In this document: piece by piece, positions 8,795 to 15,917 of the stretch
Layout of the letters: every line of letters starts with the position of its first letter
Position numbering within the stretch: the first letter of the stretch is position 1
Assembly (NCBI GenBank): GCA_022826645.1
Contig: JAJDUM010000127.1
Span: forward strand, 1-35,137
Source: Candidatus Poribacteria bacterium
GTDB lineage: Bacteria > Poribacteria > WGA-4E > PCPOR2b
DNA: 35,137 nucleotides
Reading direction: 5' to 3'
Notes under the pieces: model-generated
Databases searched by the model: none
Told to the model about the DNA's origin: nothing
Seen by the model: the letters and a program-made list of their open reading frames with translations, nothing else
Position numbers and translations under genes: made by a program

Positions 8795-8818
8795 ACACAA
8801 CTCCAGAAGGAATGAGAT

Positions 8819-9421
8819 ATGGATATTTTACATAATATGGATAGTTCGATTTACTGGCAGATACCTCTAGGTCTTCTGTTGTTAGTCCTTGCAATCTTTT
8901 TTGTCTGGTTGGCAATTCGACTGAGCAAGACGCTGAGAGCTGTTGAGAACCTACTGAACAGAAGCGTCCCCAACCTACTCAAAGCGACGGAGCAGCTTGC
9001 AGGTGTACATAGCGATGTCAGCACTCTACTCACATCTTTAGATGGCACCGTAACAGAACTGAATCAGAAACTTCCCGCCTTGCTTGAGAATATCAATGGA
9101 ATTGCAGCGTCTATTCAGCAGATTAGCGAATCCGAGATTCGGCCGACAACGCATAACGTTCAAGAAATTACGAACACTGTAAACCAAAACATCGCCAGAA
9201 TCGATGAATTAGTTGACTCGATAAGTGATTTCTCGCAAGCGACAATCAAGCATGTAGAATATTATCGCGATCAACTTTCCGTTCCTGTCTCAGATTTTGT
9301 CAGCGCCTGGAGTGCGGTTAAAGTAGGTTGGGAGAGATTCAATCAGTCTCGAAAATCAAGCAAATCAGCTTCTGAAGATGCAACACCAGAAGATACACCG
9401 GAGACAAAGCAAAACGAATAA
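8819..9421 (+). CDS. DUF948-like membrane-anchored helical protein
   Basis: A 200-residue protein with one N-terminal transmembrane helix (about residues 14-36, PLGLLLLVLAIFFVWLAIRL) followed by a long helical region rich in heptad-like Leu/Val/Ile (residues 45-165) and a polar, acidic tail with Lys and Ser. This plan fits the DUF948/YtxG group, whose function is unknown, though some members are general-stress proteins. The next gene encodes a YtxH-domain protein, and ytxG-ytxH are neighbours in Bacillus, which supports the call. AAGGA lies 7-8 bases before the ATG. It may be read from the recX-alaS transcript. Confidence 0.7.
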   Translation: MDILHNMDSSIYWQIPLGLLLLVLAIFFVWLAIRLSKTLRAVENLLNRSVPNLLKATEQLAGVHSDVSTLLTSLDGTVTELNQKLPALLENINGIAASIQQISESEIRPTTHNVQEITNTVNQNIARIDELVDSISDFSQATIKHVEYYRDQLSVPVSDFVSAWSAVKVGWERFNQSRKSSKSASEDATPEDTPETKQNE

Positions 9422-9608
9422 ATCCATGTTTTTGTGATGTCACTTTAGCAATCTGTGCGTTACTGAATTGATGAGAGTGTAGAATATGATCAATGCCAGA
9501 CCGTTACAACTCTCACAAATAAGATTCACTAACGAATCATTATCCGAAAGAGCGAAGCTAGGCGTAAACTTAGCCTAAACGTTCGACCTAACTAAGGAGG
9601 TTGTCGAA

Positions 9609-9968
9609 ATGGATAACGAAAGACAAGGCAATGGGCTTGTTGTGCTTTTAGCATTCTTTACGGGAGGCTTAATCGGGTCACTTCTCGGTTTACTCTTTGC
9701 GCCCATGGCTGGTAGAGAAACACGAGAGAAGATTCGTGATGCATCCATGGATGTCAAAGACCGAACAATCACCGCTGCCAATCAAGCAAGAGATGTAACG
9801 ACTGAACGAGTAACGGACCTGGTTGACAAAGGGAAAGCACGCGTGGACGACGCAACAGAGAGTGTAAAAGCTGCTGTCGATGCTGGCAAATCCGCTTTTG
9901 TCGAAAAGAAGTCGGAACTGGCAAATATTCTCTCCCGTGAGAACGAAGAGGAAGAGGCCGAAAGCTAA
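9609..9968 (+). CDS. YtxH-domain protein
   Basis: A 119-residue protein with the YtxH/gas-vesicle-like start: residues 10-34 form a glycine-rich hydrophobic hairpin (FFTGGLIGSLLGLLFAPMAG) followed by RETREKIRD. The rest is an alternating charged helix with repeated DxxVTERV, VDKGKARVDDAT and KAAVDAGKSA segments, like LEA or apolipoprotein-type amphipathic helices, and an acidic tail. YtxH proteins are stress-linked in Gram-positive bacteria, with no known mechanism. AAGGAGG precedes the ATG, an almost ideal ribosome site. It follows the DUF948-like gene and is closed by the hairpin at 10032-10070. Confidence 0.82.
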   Translation: MDNERQGNGLVVLLAFFTGGLIGSLLGLLFAPMAGRETREKIRDASMDVKDRTITAANQARDVTTERVTDLVDKGKARVDDATESVKAAVDAGKSAFVEKKSELANILSRENEEEEAES

Positions 9969-10031
9969 AATTCACACTGAACAAACAGGTTTGAAATCTG
10001 TCGCCATACGGTTTGAAGCCTGTTCTAACAC

Positions 10032-10073
10032 AGAAGCCACAGGTGGAAACATCAGATACCTGTGGCTTCTTTA
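10032..10073 (+). terminator. Intrinsic-type terminator after the YtxH gene
   Basis: A perfect 13-bp stem, AGAAGCCACAGGT at 10032-10044 and its complement at 10058-10070, encloses a 13-base loop and is followed by a short TT run. It sits 63 bases after the YtxH stop and 20 bases before the larB start, so some transcripts may stop here while larB is read through or has its own start. The U-tract is short, so strength is uncertain. Confidence 0.7.
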
Positions 10074-10090
10074 TCTGGAGCGAACGCTCA

Positions 10091-10846
10091 ATGAACCTCG
10101 ACAGATTACGCATACTGTTGGAGGATGTGAAACGCGGCGAAGTTGACGTTGACGAAGCGATACAATCCCTGCGTCGTCTTCCATTTGAGGATCTGGGATT
10201 TTCCAAAGTCGATCACCACCGCCAACTACGAACAGGTTTTCCGGAAGTCATCTTTTGTCAAGGAAAAACGGTTGATCAGGTAAAGGAGATTAGCAAACGT
10301 ATTCTCGCCGCTGGTCATCTCCTCCTCGCTACTCGTGCCACCACCGAGATGTACGAGGCGTTAACAACCCTCGATTCTTCTGCACGGTTTAACGAACTGG
10401 GGCGGACTATCACGATTGGCGAGCCTACGGGCGAACTGCATGACGGCATCTTGGTTGTCTCGGCTGGTACATCCGACCTCCCTGTCGCGGAAGAGGCGGT
10501 AGAAACCGCGCAGGTTATGGGCAATCAGGTAGAACGACTTTACGATGTCGGTGTTGCGGGATTGCATCGCCTTCTTAACAATCACGAGACGTTGATTCAA
10601 GCGCGGGTGGTGGTTGTTGTGGCGGGTATGGAAGGGGCGTTAGCAAGTGTTGTTGGCGGATTGGTGGATAAGCCTGTCGTCGCCGTGCCAACCAGTATTG
10701 GTTATGGAGCAAGTTTCGGTGGCGTTGCAGCCTTGTTGAGTATGCTGAATAGTTGTGCATCGGGTGTTACTACTGTTAATATCGATAACGGATTTGGAGG
10801 GGGGTATAGCGCATCGTTGATCAATCAACTCCACTTCTCAAAATAG
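10091..10846 (+). CDS. larB: Nickel-pincer cofactor synthase LarB (AIR-carboxylase-like)
   Basis: A 251-residue LarB family protein. LarB carboxylates and hydrolyses nicotinic acid adenine dinucleotide, the first step to the nickel-pincer nucleotide of lactate racemase-type enzymes. The N-terminal helical part (LRILLEDVKRGEVDVDEAI) and VIFCQGKTVDQV precede a PurE-like domain with VVSAGTSDLPVAEEA, DVGVAGLHRLL, VVVVAGMEGALASVVGGL and PVVAVPTSIGYGASFGG, all diagnostic. I use the ATG at 10091 with GGAG 10 bases upstream; an upstream ATG at 10013 would read through the terminator stem and is unlikely. A tiny GAGC/GCTC hairpin overlaps the ribosome site. LarC and LarE are not in the window. Confidence 0.88.
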   Translation: MNLDRLRILLEDVKRGEVDVDEAIQSLRRLPFEDLGFSKVDHHRQLRTGFPEVIFCQGKTVDQVKEISKRILAAGHLLLATRATTEMYEALTTLDSSARFNELGRTITIGEPTGELHDGILVVSAGTSDLPVAEEAVETAQVMGNQVERLYDVGVAGLHRLLNNHETLIQARVVVVVAGMEGALASVVGGLVDKPVVAVPTSIGYGASFGGVAALLSMLNSCASGVTTVNIDNGFGGGYSASLINQLHFSK

Positions 10847-11005
10847 CTCCGATATGTGTACAAACCCACATCGACAAGGCAGGAAGTCGTTCCCCTAAAC
10901 CTTCGGATTGTCACAAAAATTGAGCCAAGTTCAAACGGATTGGAACTTCGGGTTCCGACGGACGGGGACACATAAATTCCACGGTGTAATCCGGATCACC
11001 TGTCG

Positions 11006-12250
11006 TTAGTGCGATACAGGCAAAGTAGTCTGTCTGCATTTTATCACGCTCGTTTCTGTGACGTTTGCCTCACCCAATTGCCCCCTGTTGCGTCGCCATC
11101 CGGTCAGATACTTTTCACACCCTTCAAGAATCTCATCTGTCTGTATGGTATGCATGCAGGGCGAAGTCCCGTCAGCAAAGGCAGAACAGCCATACTCAAA
11201 CCCAAGATTGAGACACGGGCTGCAGGGAACATCCACATGAAGAATCGTGTGACCTCGCCCCCATGGTCCCCATTGCAATGGATTTGTCGGTCCATGTAGT
11301 GCGACGACCGGTGTGCCGGCAGCAGCCGCAAGGTGCATCGGGCCGCAATTGCCACAGATGACGAGATCCGCATTGGAAAATAGTGCTGCGAGGTGATTGA
11401 TTTGGGTTTCGCCTGCCGCTTGGACACAGGGCAACCGGGTCTGCGCAGCAATCTGTTGGGAAAGTTCTACCTCTGAGGGGGCACCGGTAAGGATAATCTG
11501 TGCATTATACCGAGCCATAAGTGCCTCCGCAACCGATACAAATCTATCGTGTGGTAACCGCCTTCTCGGCTCCCCACGCCTGCCCGCTTCCGGATGAATG
11601 ACAACAACCATCCTATCCGGATCAATATGCCTGTCGCTGAAAAATCCTCGCACCCAATCCCGATCTTCACTCCCCAACCACACTTCAAGTGCCGTTTCTT
11701 CAATCGGACATCCCAATAGCCTTGCTATCCGCAGAAAATTGACTACCTCGTGCTGTCCTGGCACATGGGCTACCACGTCCGTAAACAGGTAATGCCGATG
11801 CTGGTTTGCAGACCGGAATCCGATTCGTCTCGGTGCCCCGCTCCCGTAGGCAACTAACGTACTGAGCCGGGGCCAATGTTCAAAGTCGATTGCCCAATCA
11901 AACCTTTGACGCCGCAGTGCCATAATAAATCTGATTAGCTTCAGTGGCGATTTAATCTGTTCTTCTAATCGGAATGGAATGTGTTGATCGATGTAGGGGC
12001 AGCCTTCAAGATACTGTAAATTTATAGACGATGCGACCATCGTCAAATGTGCAGTAGGGAAGCGATAGCGGATTGCTCGAATCGTTGGGATCGCAAGGAT
12101 CGTATCGCCAATCGCAGACAGTTGTATCAGTAGAATCCGCTGCGGATCGGGATACTTATGAGGACCACGAGATCGCAACCCGCCCAGTAGAAAGCAGAGC
12201 AGGCTACCAATGTAACGGTCAAAAATCTTCAGCAACGTATCGGGGTGCAT
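11006..12250 (-). CDS. Glycosyltransferase family 9 (heptosyltransferase-like)
   Basis: A 414-residue GT9 family protein. The N-terminal Rossmann domain starts at about residue 38 (RILLIQLSAIGDTILAIPT, the family signature), and the C-terminal domain holds VVIHPEAGRRGEPRRRLP near 216-233, IILTGAPSE near 252-260 and NCGPMHLAAAAGTPVVALHG at 301-320, which binds the ADP-sugar. A cysteine-containing stretch (PCSPCLNLGFEYGC, then SPC) follows at 342-365, as in many heptosyltransferase relatives. It probably adds a sugar to lipopolysaccharide core or a similar envelope glycan from the cytoplasmic face. It is alone, convergent with larB, so the acceptor cannot be inferred. Confidence 0.88.
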   Translation of the reverse strand: MHPDTLLKIFDRYIGSLLCFLLGGLRSRGPHKYPDPQRILLIQLSAIGDTILAIPTIRAIRYRFPTAHLTMVASSINLQYLEGCPYIDQHIPFRLEEQIKSPLKLIRFIMALRRQRFDWAIDFEHWPRLSTLVAYGSGAPRRIGFRSANQHRHYLFTDVVAHVPGQHEVVNFLRIARLLGCPIEETALEVWLGSEDRDWVRGFFSDRHIDPDRMVVVIHPEAGRRGEPRRRLPHDRFVSVAEALMARYNAQIILTGAPSEVELSQQIAAQTRLPCVQAAGETQINHLAALFSNADLVICGNCGPMHLAAAAGTPVVALHGPTNPLQWGPWGRGHTILHVDVPCSPCLNLGFEYGCSAFADGTSPCMHTIQTDEILEGCEKYLTGWRRNRGQLGEANVTETSVIKCRQTTLPVSH

Positions 12251-12501
12251 TAGATTCCTGCTTTTGGGTGTTGCACCAGTCAGTGCATGAAGTGTAGTTT
12301 TCTAGACGTTTTTGGGCATTGACCTACGGCTAAGGTTACGAGGACACCCCGAATTCAGCAGGTATCATGGCAAATACCGCTTGGCACACAACTTGCCACA
12401 CCTTCGCCATGAATCACTGTTGGTCAATAATCCAAGATAGTGTGATTTCACTATTAGGTGCTGCGTCACAATGTCACAGATGCTAAATTGGGAGGACTAA
12501 A

Positions 12502-14460
12502 ATGAACGGCAAAAGAATTTCAGGAGCGTTGGCGGTATCACTGATCATTCACAGTATCATCATGTCGATTGGAAGTATAGTCTACATAACTCAAACCGCG
12601 CAATTCAAAGATGTAGTGGTTGTGGAGTTACTTTCACCAAAAAACACACATCTCCCCCAAGTTCGTGGGTCCCTTGCCAAGCTTGTTGTCAAGCCAACCA
12701 TCCCGGGGGACAGGTCCTTTCTTGTGGATCAAGCTCAAATTCAACCGAGAGGTCCAGGCAGCGGGGAAATTGTTCGACCAGCTTCCATTCAGCCGCAAAC
12801 AGTGCTTGAGTTTTCCAACAAGGTTGTTAAGCTGGACAGTGCCATTCAGCCGATAATCCCTGAATCTTCCGTACGTCGACGATTATCACCCGACAGTGCT
12901 CCTGAGGCAGCTAAAATTGGACCAATAAATGGAGAAACCGTACAGGTGAAGGCCGCTTTTGAGCGTCCGACCGGATTGGCTATGGTCGAACACATTGGAG
13001 CATCCCGTGATGCCTTGGGAAGCGTTGTTGAAAATATCACTTTGGGTAACGCACAAGTACCGCCGCTGAATCCCCCAAATGGTGAAGCACATCGTGATAT
13101 GTATTTCAAAGGATCTGGCATCAATCCATTCATTGATACTGAAGACGACCATCTTTCGACCTTTGCAATGGACGTAGATACAGGTTCATATTCCGTCACG
13201 CGCCGCTATCTGACAGATGGGTATTTGCCGCCGCCGGAAGCGGTTCGTGTCGAAGAATTTGTCAACGCCTTTGATTACAGCTATGATCCACCGGCAGCGG
13301 ACGCATTTGCTATCCATATCGATGGTGCGCCGTCAGAGTTCGGTGAAGGGAAACGGCTGCAACTGCTACGCATTGGACTCCAAGGGCATATAATTTCAGA
13401 CGAGCATCGAAAAGATGCTACCCTCACATTCGTCATTGATGTCTCCGGATCAATGCAAAGGGAAAATCGCCTCGGGTTGGTAAAGAAAGCATTAAATATA
13501 CTCGTTGATCAACTCCGTCCCACCGACAAAGTGGGCATTGTGGTTTATGGCTCTCGTGGCAGGCTCGTGCTTCCACACACAGGAATCGAGCGACGTAGCG
13601 AAATATTGGCAGCTATTAATGCGCTTACGCCAGGAGGATCAACCAATGCCGAAGAAGGTCTACGAATCGGATACGACTTGGCTTGGCGGAACGCAAGCGT
13701 CAACCACATCAACCGGGTGATTCTCTGTTCGGATGGGGTTGCCAACGTCGGCAAAACGGGTCCCGATGAAATCCTTAAAGAGATTAGTACCTACGTTCAA
13801 CGAGGGATTACACTCTCGACGGTCGGTTTCGGCATGGGGAACTACAATGATGTACTTATGGAACGCCTCGCCGATACAGGTAACGGCAGCTATGCGTATG
13901 TCGACACGCTCTCCGAAGCCAAGCGGATATTCGTTGAAAATTTGACCGGCACGTTACAACTGATTGCAAAAGATGCGAAGATCCAGGTTGAGTTTAACTC
14001 TGAAGTTGTCAGTCGCTTTCGATTGCTCGGTTACGAAAATCGGCGTCTCGAGCATGAACAGTTCCGCGATGACACGGTTGACGCTGGCGAAGTTGGTTCA
14101 GGTCATCAGGTGACTGCTCTGTATGAGATTAAACTGCGTCCAGATGCAACGGGAAAAATGGCAACCGTTTCAATTCGATATGCAGATCCGGATAATCATA
14201 GGGTCAGCGAAGTTAGCGAAGACATCTCCGTAGCGCAACTTCACGAATCTTTTGCTGCGGCACCCGCAACGTTTCGGTTGGCTGCCGGTGTAGCGGAATT
14301 TGCTGAAATTCTTCGCGAAAGTTATTGGGCAAAGGATGGCAGTTTAGATTCGGTTCATCAAGCCGTCAAAGATGCCTTCCGTGAAATAGACAGTGAGCAG
14401 GTTGTCGAACTTATGTATCTGGTAAACAAGGCAATCGGCTATAAGACCGACCAATCCTGA
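12502..14460 (+). CDS. YfbK-like von Willebrand A protein with TonB-like N-terminus
   Basis: A 652-residue protein in three parts. Residues 8-30 form a membrane segment whose ALAVSLIIHS pattern resembles the TonB-family anchor, followed by a low-complexity, proline-containing periplasmic linker to about 200. Residues 205-262 match the YfbK N-terminal motif (GINPFIDTEDDHLSTFAMDV, then DTGSYSVTRRYL). The VWA domain follows, with a complete MIDAS DVSGS (Asp313, Ser315, Ser317) and a metal-site Thr/Asp region. The C-terminal DUF3520-type part ends in VELMYLVNKAIGYK. Typical YfbK proteins begin with a lipoprotein signal, so the TonB-like start is unusual. GGGAGGAC precedes the ATG. Function is unknown; probably metal-dependent envelope protein contacts. 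Confidence 0.87.
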   Translation: MNGKRISGALAVSLIIHSIIMSIGSIVYITQTAQFKDVVVVELLSPKNTHLPQVRGSLAKLVVKPTIPGDRSFLVDQAQIQPRGPGSGEIVRPASIQPQTVLEFSNKVVKLDSAIQPIIPESSVRRRLSPDSAPEAAKIGPINGETVQVKAAFERPTGLAMVEHIGASRDALGSVVENITLGNAQVPPLNPPNGEAHRDMYFKGSGINPFIDTEDDHLSTFAMDVDTGSYSVTRRYLTDGYLPPPEAVRVEEFVNAFDYSYDPPAADAFAIHIDGAPSEFGEGKRLQLLRIGLQGHIISDEHRKDATLTFVIDVSGSMQRENRLGLVKKALNILVDQLRPTDKVGIVVYGSRGRLVLPHTGIERRSEILAAINALTPGGSTNAEEGLRIGYDLAWRNASVNHINRVILCSDGVANVGKTGPDEILKEISTYVQRGITLSTVGFGMGNYNDVLMERLADTGNGSYAYVDTLSEAKRIFVENLTGTLQLIAKDAKIQVEFNSEVVSRFRLLGYENRRLEHEQFRDDTVDAGEVGSGHQVTALYEIKLRPDATGKMATVSIRYADPDNHRVSEVSEDISVAQLHESFAAAPATFRLAAGVAEFAEILRESYWAKDGSLDSVHQAVKDAFREIDSEQVVELMYLVNKAIGYKTDQS

Positions 14461-14470
14461 AACCTAAATG

Positions 14471-15538
14471 CTACACAAGATTATCTACTGTGGTTGAATC
14501 GAGTTGTGGGATCAGATGCAGCAGTAGATCTAATGTAGCTCGGTAATCGTCTATATTGATAATAGATACATGGCTATGGACGTAACGGGCTGGCACTCCC
14601 AAGACAATTGAGGGTACGCCACGCCCAACTTGGTGGATTGCACCGGCATCTGTCCCACCGGAGGTCCGCACCGCGATCTGATGTGGAATCTGGTGTGCGG
14701 TTGCAGTTTCAATAGTAAGTTCCGTCAAACGTGGATTGGCAATCATGGACGGATCGTATAACCGAATCTGCACACCGCCACCCAATTTTCCCTGCAAGGT
14801 ATTGCTGTTAGCCCCCGGCAAATCGTCCGCGGGCGGTCCTTCCAGTACAATTGCTACATCCGGTTCGGCTGCGACGGTAACGGTGCGGGCACCACGTAGA
14901 CCAATTTCCTCTTGAACACTCCCTGCGCCGATAACAGTGTTTGGGTGGGCGCTGAGTTGCTGGAGGGTCTCGATCACCAAACCGACCCCAACGCGGTTAT
15001 CGAATGCCTTAGCAGAAAAGAGTTTCGGATTGCTCATCGGCATGAAGGGGCCGTAGGGAGCGATTGGGCAACCGGGTTTCACTCCATACTGCTCCATCGC
15101 CTGTTCAGCACTCTCCGCGCCAATGTCGATGTACAGGTCTTTAATATCCATTACTTTATCACGTGACCCGGCGCTCAACAGATGGGGCGGTGTAGATCCT
15201 ATGATGCCAGACACCTTGCCCTGTTTAGTCAAGATATTGACTCGTTGGGCAAGGAGCGTATGTGCCCACCAACCACCGACGGTTAAAAACTTGACATAGC
15301 CAGCACCAGTCACACTCTGAACGATAAATCCGACTTCGTCCATGTGTGAATCAAGGAGGATGCGCGGGCTCGTAACACTCCCATTCTTCGTGCAGAAGAT
15401 GCTTCCCAACCGATCCTTTTGGATATCTCCAACCCCCTGTAAGCGCGAATGGAAGATTTCTCTGACTTCTCCCTCGTGTCCGGGGATAGCATCCGCTTGG
15501 GTGAGTTCTTCAAGTAGGTCAACTGCCGTTTGGCTCAT
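14471..15538 (-). CDS. M42-family aminopeptidase/endoglucanase-like metallopeptidase
   Basis: A 355-residue member of peptidase family M42, whose self-compartmentalised dodecamers trim peptides in the cytoplasm. The dinuclear metal and catalytic residues are visible: His65 and Asp67 (LDSHMDEVG), bridging Asp180 (AKAFDNRVG), Glu210 and Glu211 (VQEEIG), acidic Glu233 (VLEGPPADD) and a late His in YVHSH near 321-323. GGTDAGAIH at 294-302 is also typical. Its ATG lies 20 bases inside the end of the upstream gamma-glutamylcyclotransferase-like gene, with AGGGAAG before it, so the two are translationally coupled. It converges on the VWA gene with a 10-base gap. Cellulase annotations of this family are misleading. 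Confidence 0.93.
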   Translation of the reverse strand: MSQTAVDLLEELTQADAIPGHEGEVREIFHSRLQGVGDIQKDRLGSIFCTKNGSVTSPRILLDSHMDEVGFIVQSVTGAGYVKFLTVGGWWAHTLLAQRVNILTKQGKVSGIIGSTPPHLLSAGSRDKVMDIKDLYIDIGAESAEQAMEQYGVKPGCPIAPYGPFMPMSNPKLFSAKAFDNRVGVGLVIETLQQLSAHPNTVIGAGSVQEEIGLRGARTVTVAAEPDVAIVLEGPPADDLPGANSNTLQGKLGGGVQIRLYDPSMIANPRLTELTIETATAHQIPHQIAVRTSGGTDAGAIHQVGRGVPSIVLGVPARYVHSHVSIINIDDYRATLDLLLHLIPQLDSTTVDNLV

Positions 15539-15887
15539 CGCTTCCCTTTCTTATCGAAATTATGAATGTCGAGGTGCCAAAATACGTCCACACCTCTTCT
15601 GTTTTCCCATCAATAATGACTTCCCGCTTCTCACGCTGATAGATAGGTGCTGCAACATGACAACCTTCATACCGATCCAAAACAGCAAAGTCTTGAACCG
15701 TTAGCCCTCGCCAAACAACTCCTTCGACGCTCAAATTTTCGCTGGGTATTAGCACTGGATATCCCCGTTTGGAGATAACGGTTGTGCATTCAGACATTGT
15801 TGCGACGCTCGGTTCATTGAGGGGGCGGTTAAGTAGCGATTGGATCAGTTTGCTATCCCTTAGTGTGCCATAAACAAAGAGGTTCAT
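15519..15887 (-). CDS. Gamma-glutamylcyclotransferase (AIG2-like) family protein
   Basis: A 122-residue protein of the GGCT fold. The N-terminal FVYGTLRD (residues 4-11) binds the substrate backbone, and Glu74 in LDRYEGC is the conserved catalytic acid. GVVWRGL near 56 and the end strand EVWTYFG near 97 complete the small barrel. Members release 5-oxoproline from gamma-glutamyl amides or peptides; the substrate here is unknown. Its last 20 bases overlap the M42 aminopeptidase start, which suggests a joint role in peptide or glutathione-type breakdown. The histidine kinase stop is 30 bases upstream, so the three may be one operon. Confidence 0.85.
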   Translation of the reverse strand: MNLFVYGTLRDSKLIQSLLNRPLNEPSVATMSECTTVISKRGYPVLIPSENLSVEGVVWRGLTVQDFAVLDRYEGCHVAAPIYQREKREVIIDGKTEEVWTYFGTSTFIISIRKGSDEPNGS

Positions 15888-15917
15888 AATTCAATTAGAC
15901 CCATTACGGATTAGCTT

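Noticed and set aside
10013..10090. Upstream extension of larB from an ATG at 10013
   Set aside because: It would translate the terminator stem, has no family similarity, and the ATG at 10091 has a ribosome site and begins the LarB domain.
10880..10925. Third copy of the CCTCCC-type hairpin
   Set aside because: GTTCCCCTAAACC is similar to the loop side, but the opposite arm and flanks do not match, so it is not a convincing copy.
12436..12453. ATAGTG/CACTAT inverted repeat upstream of the VWA gene
   Set aside because: A 6-bp stem without T-run or partner copies is within chance expectation.
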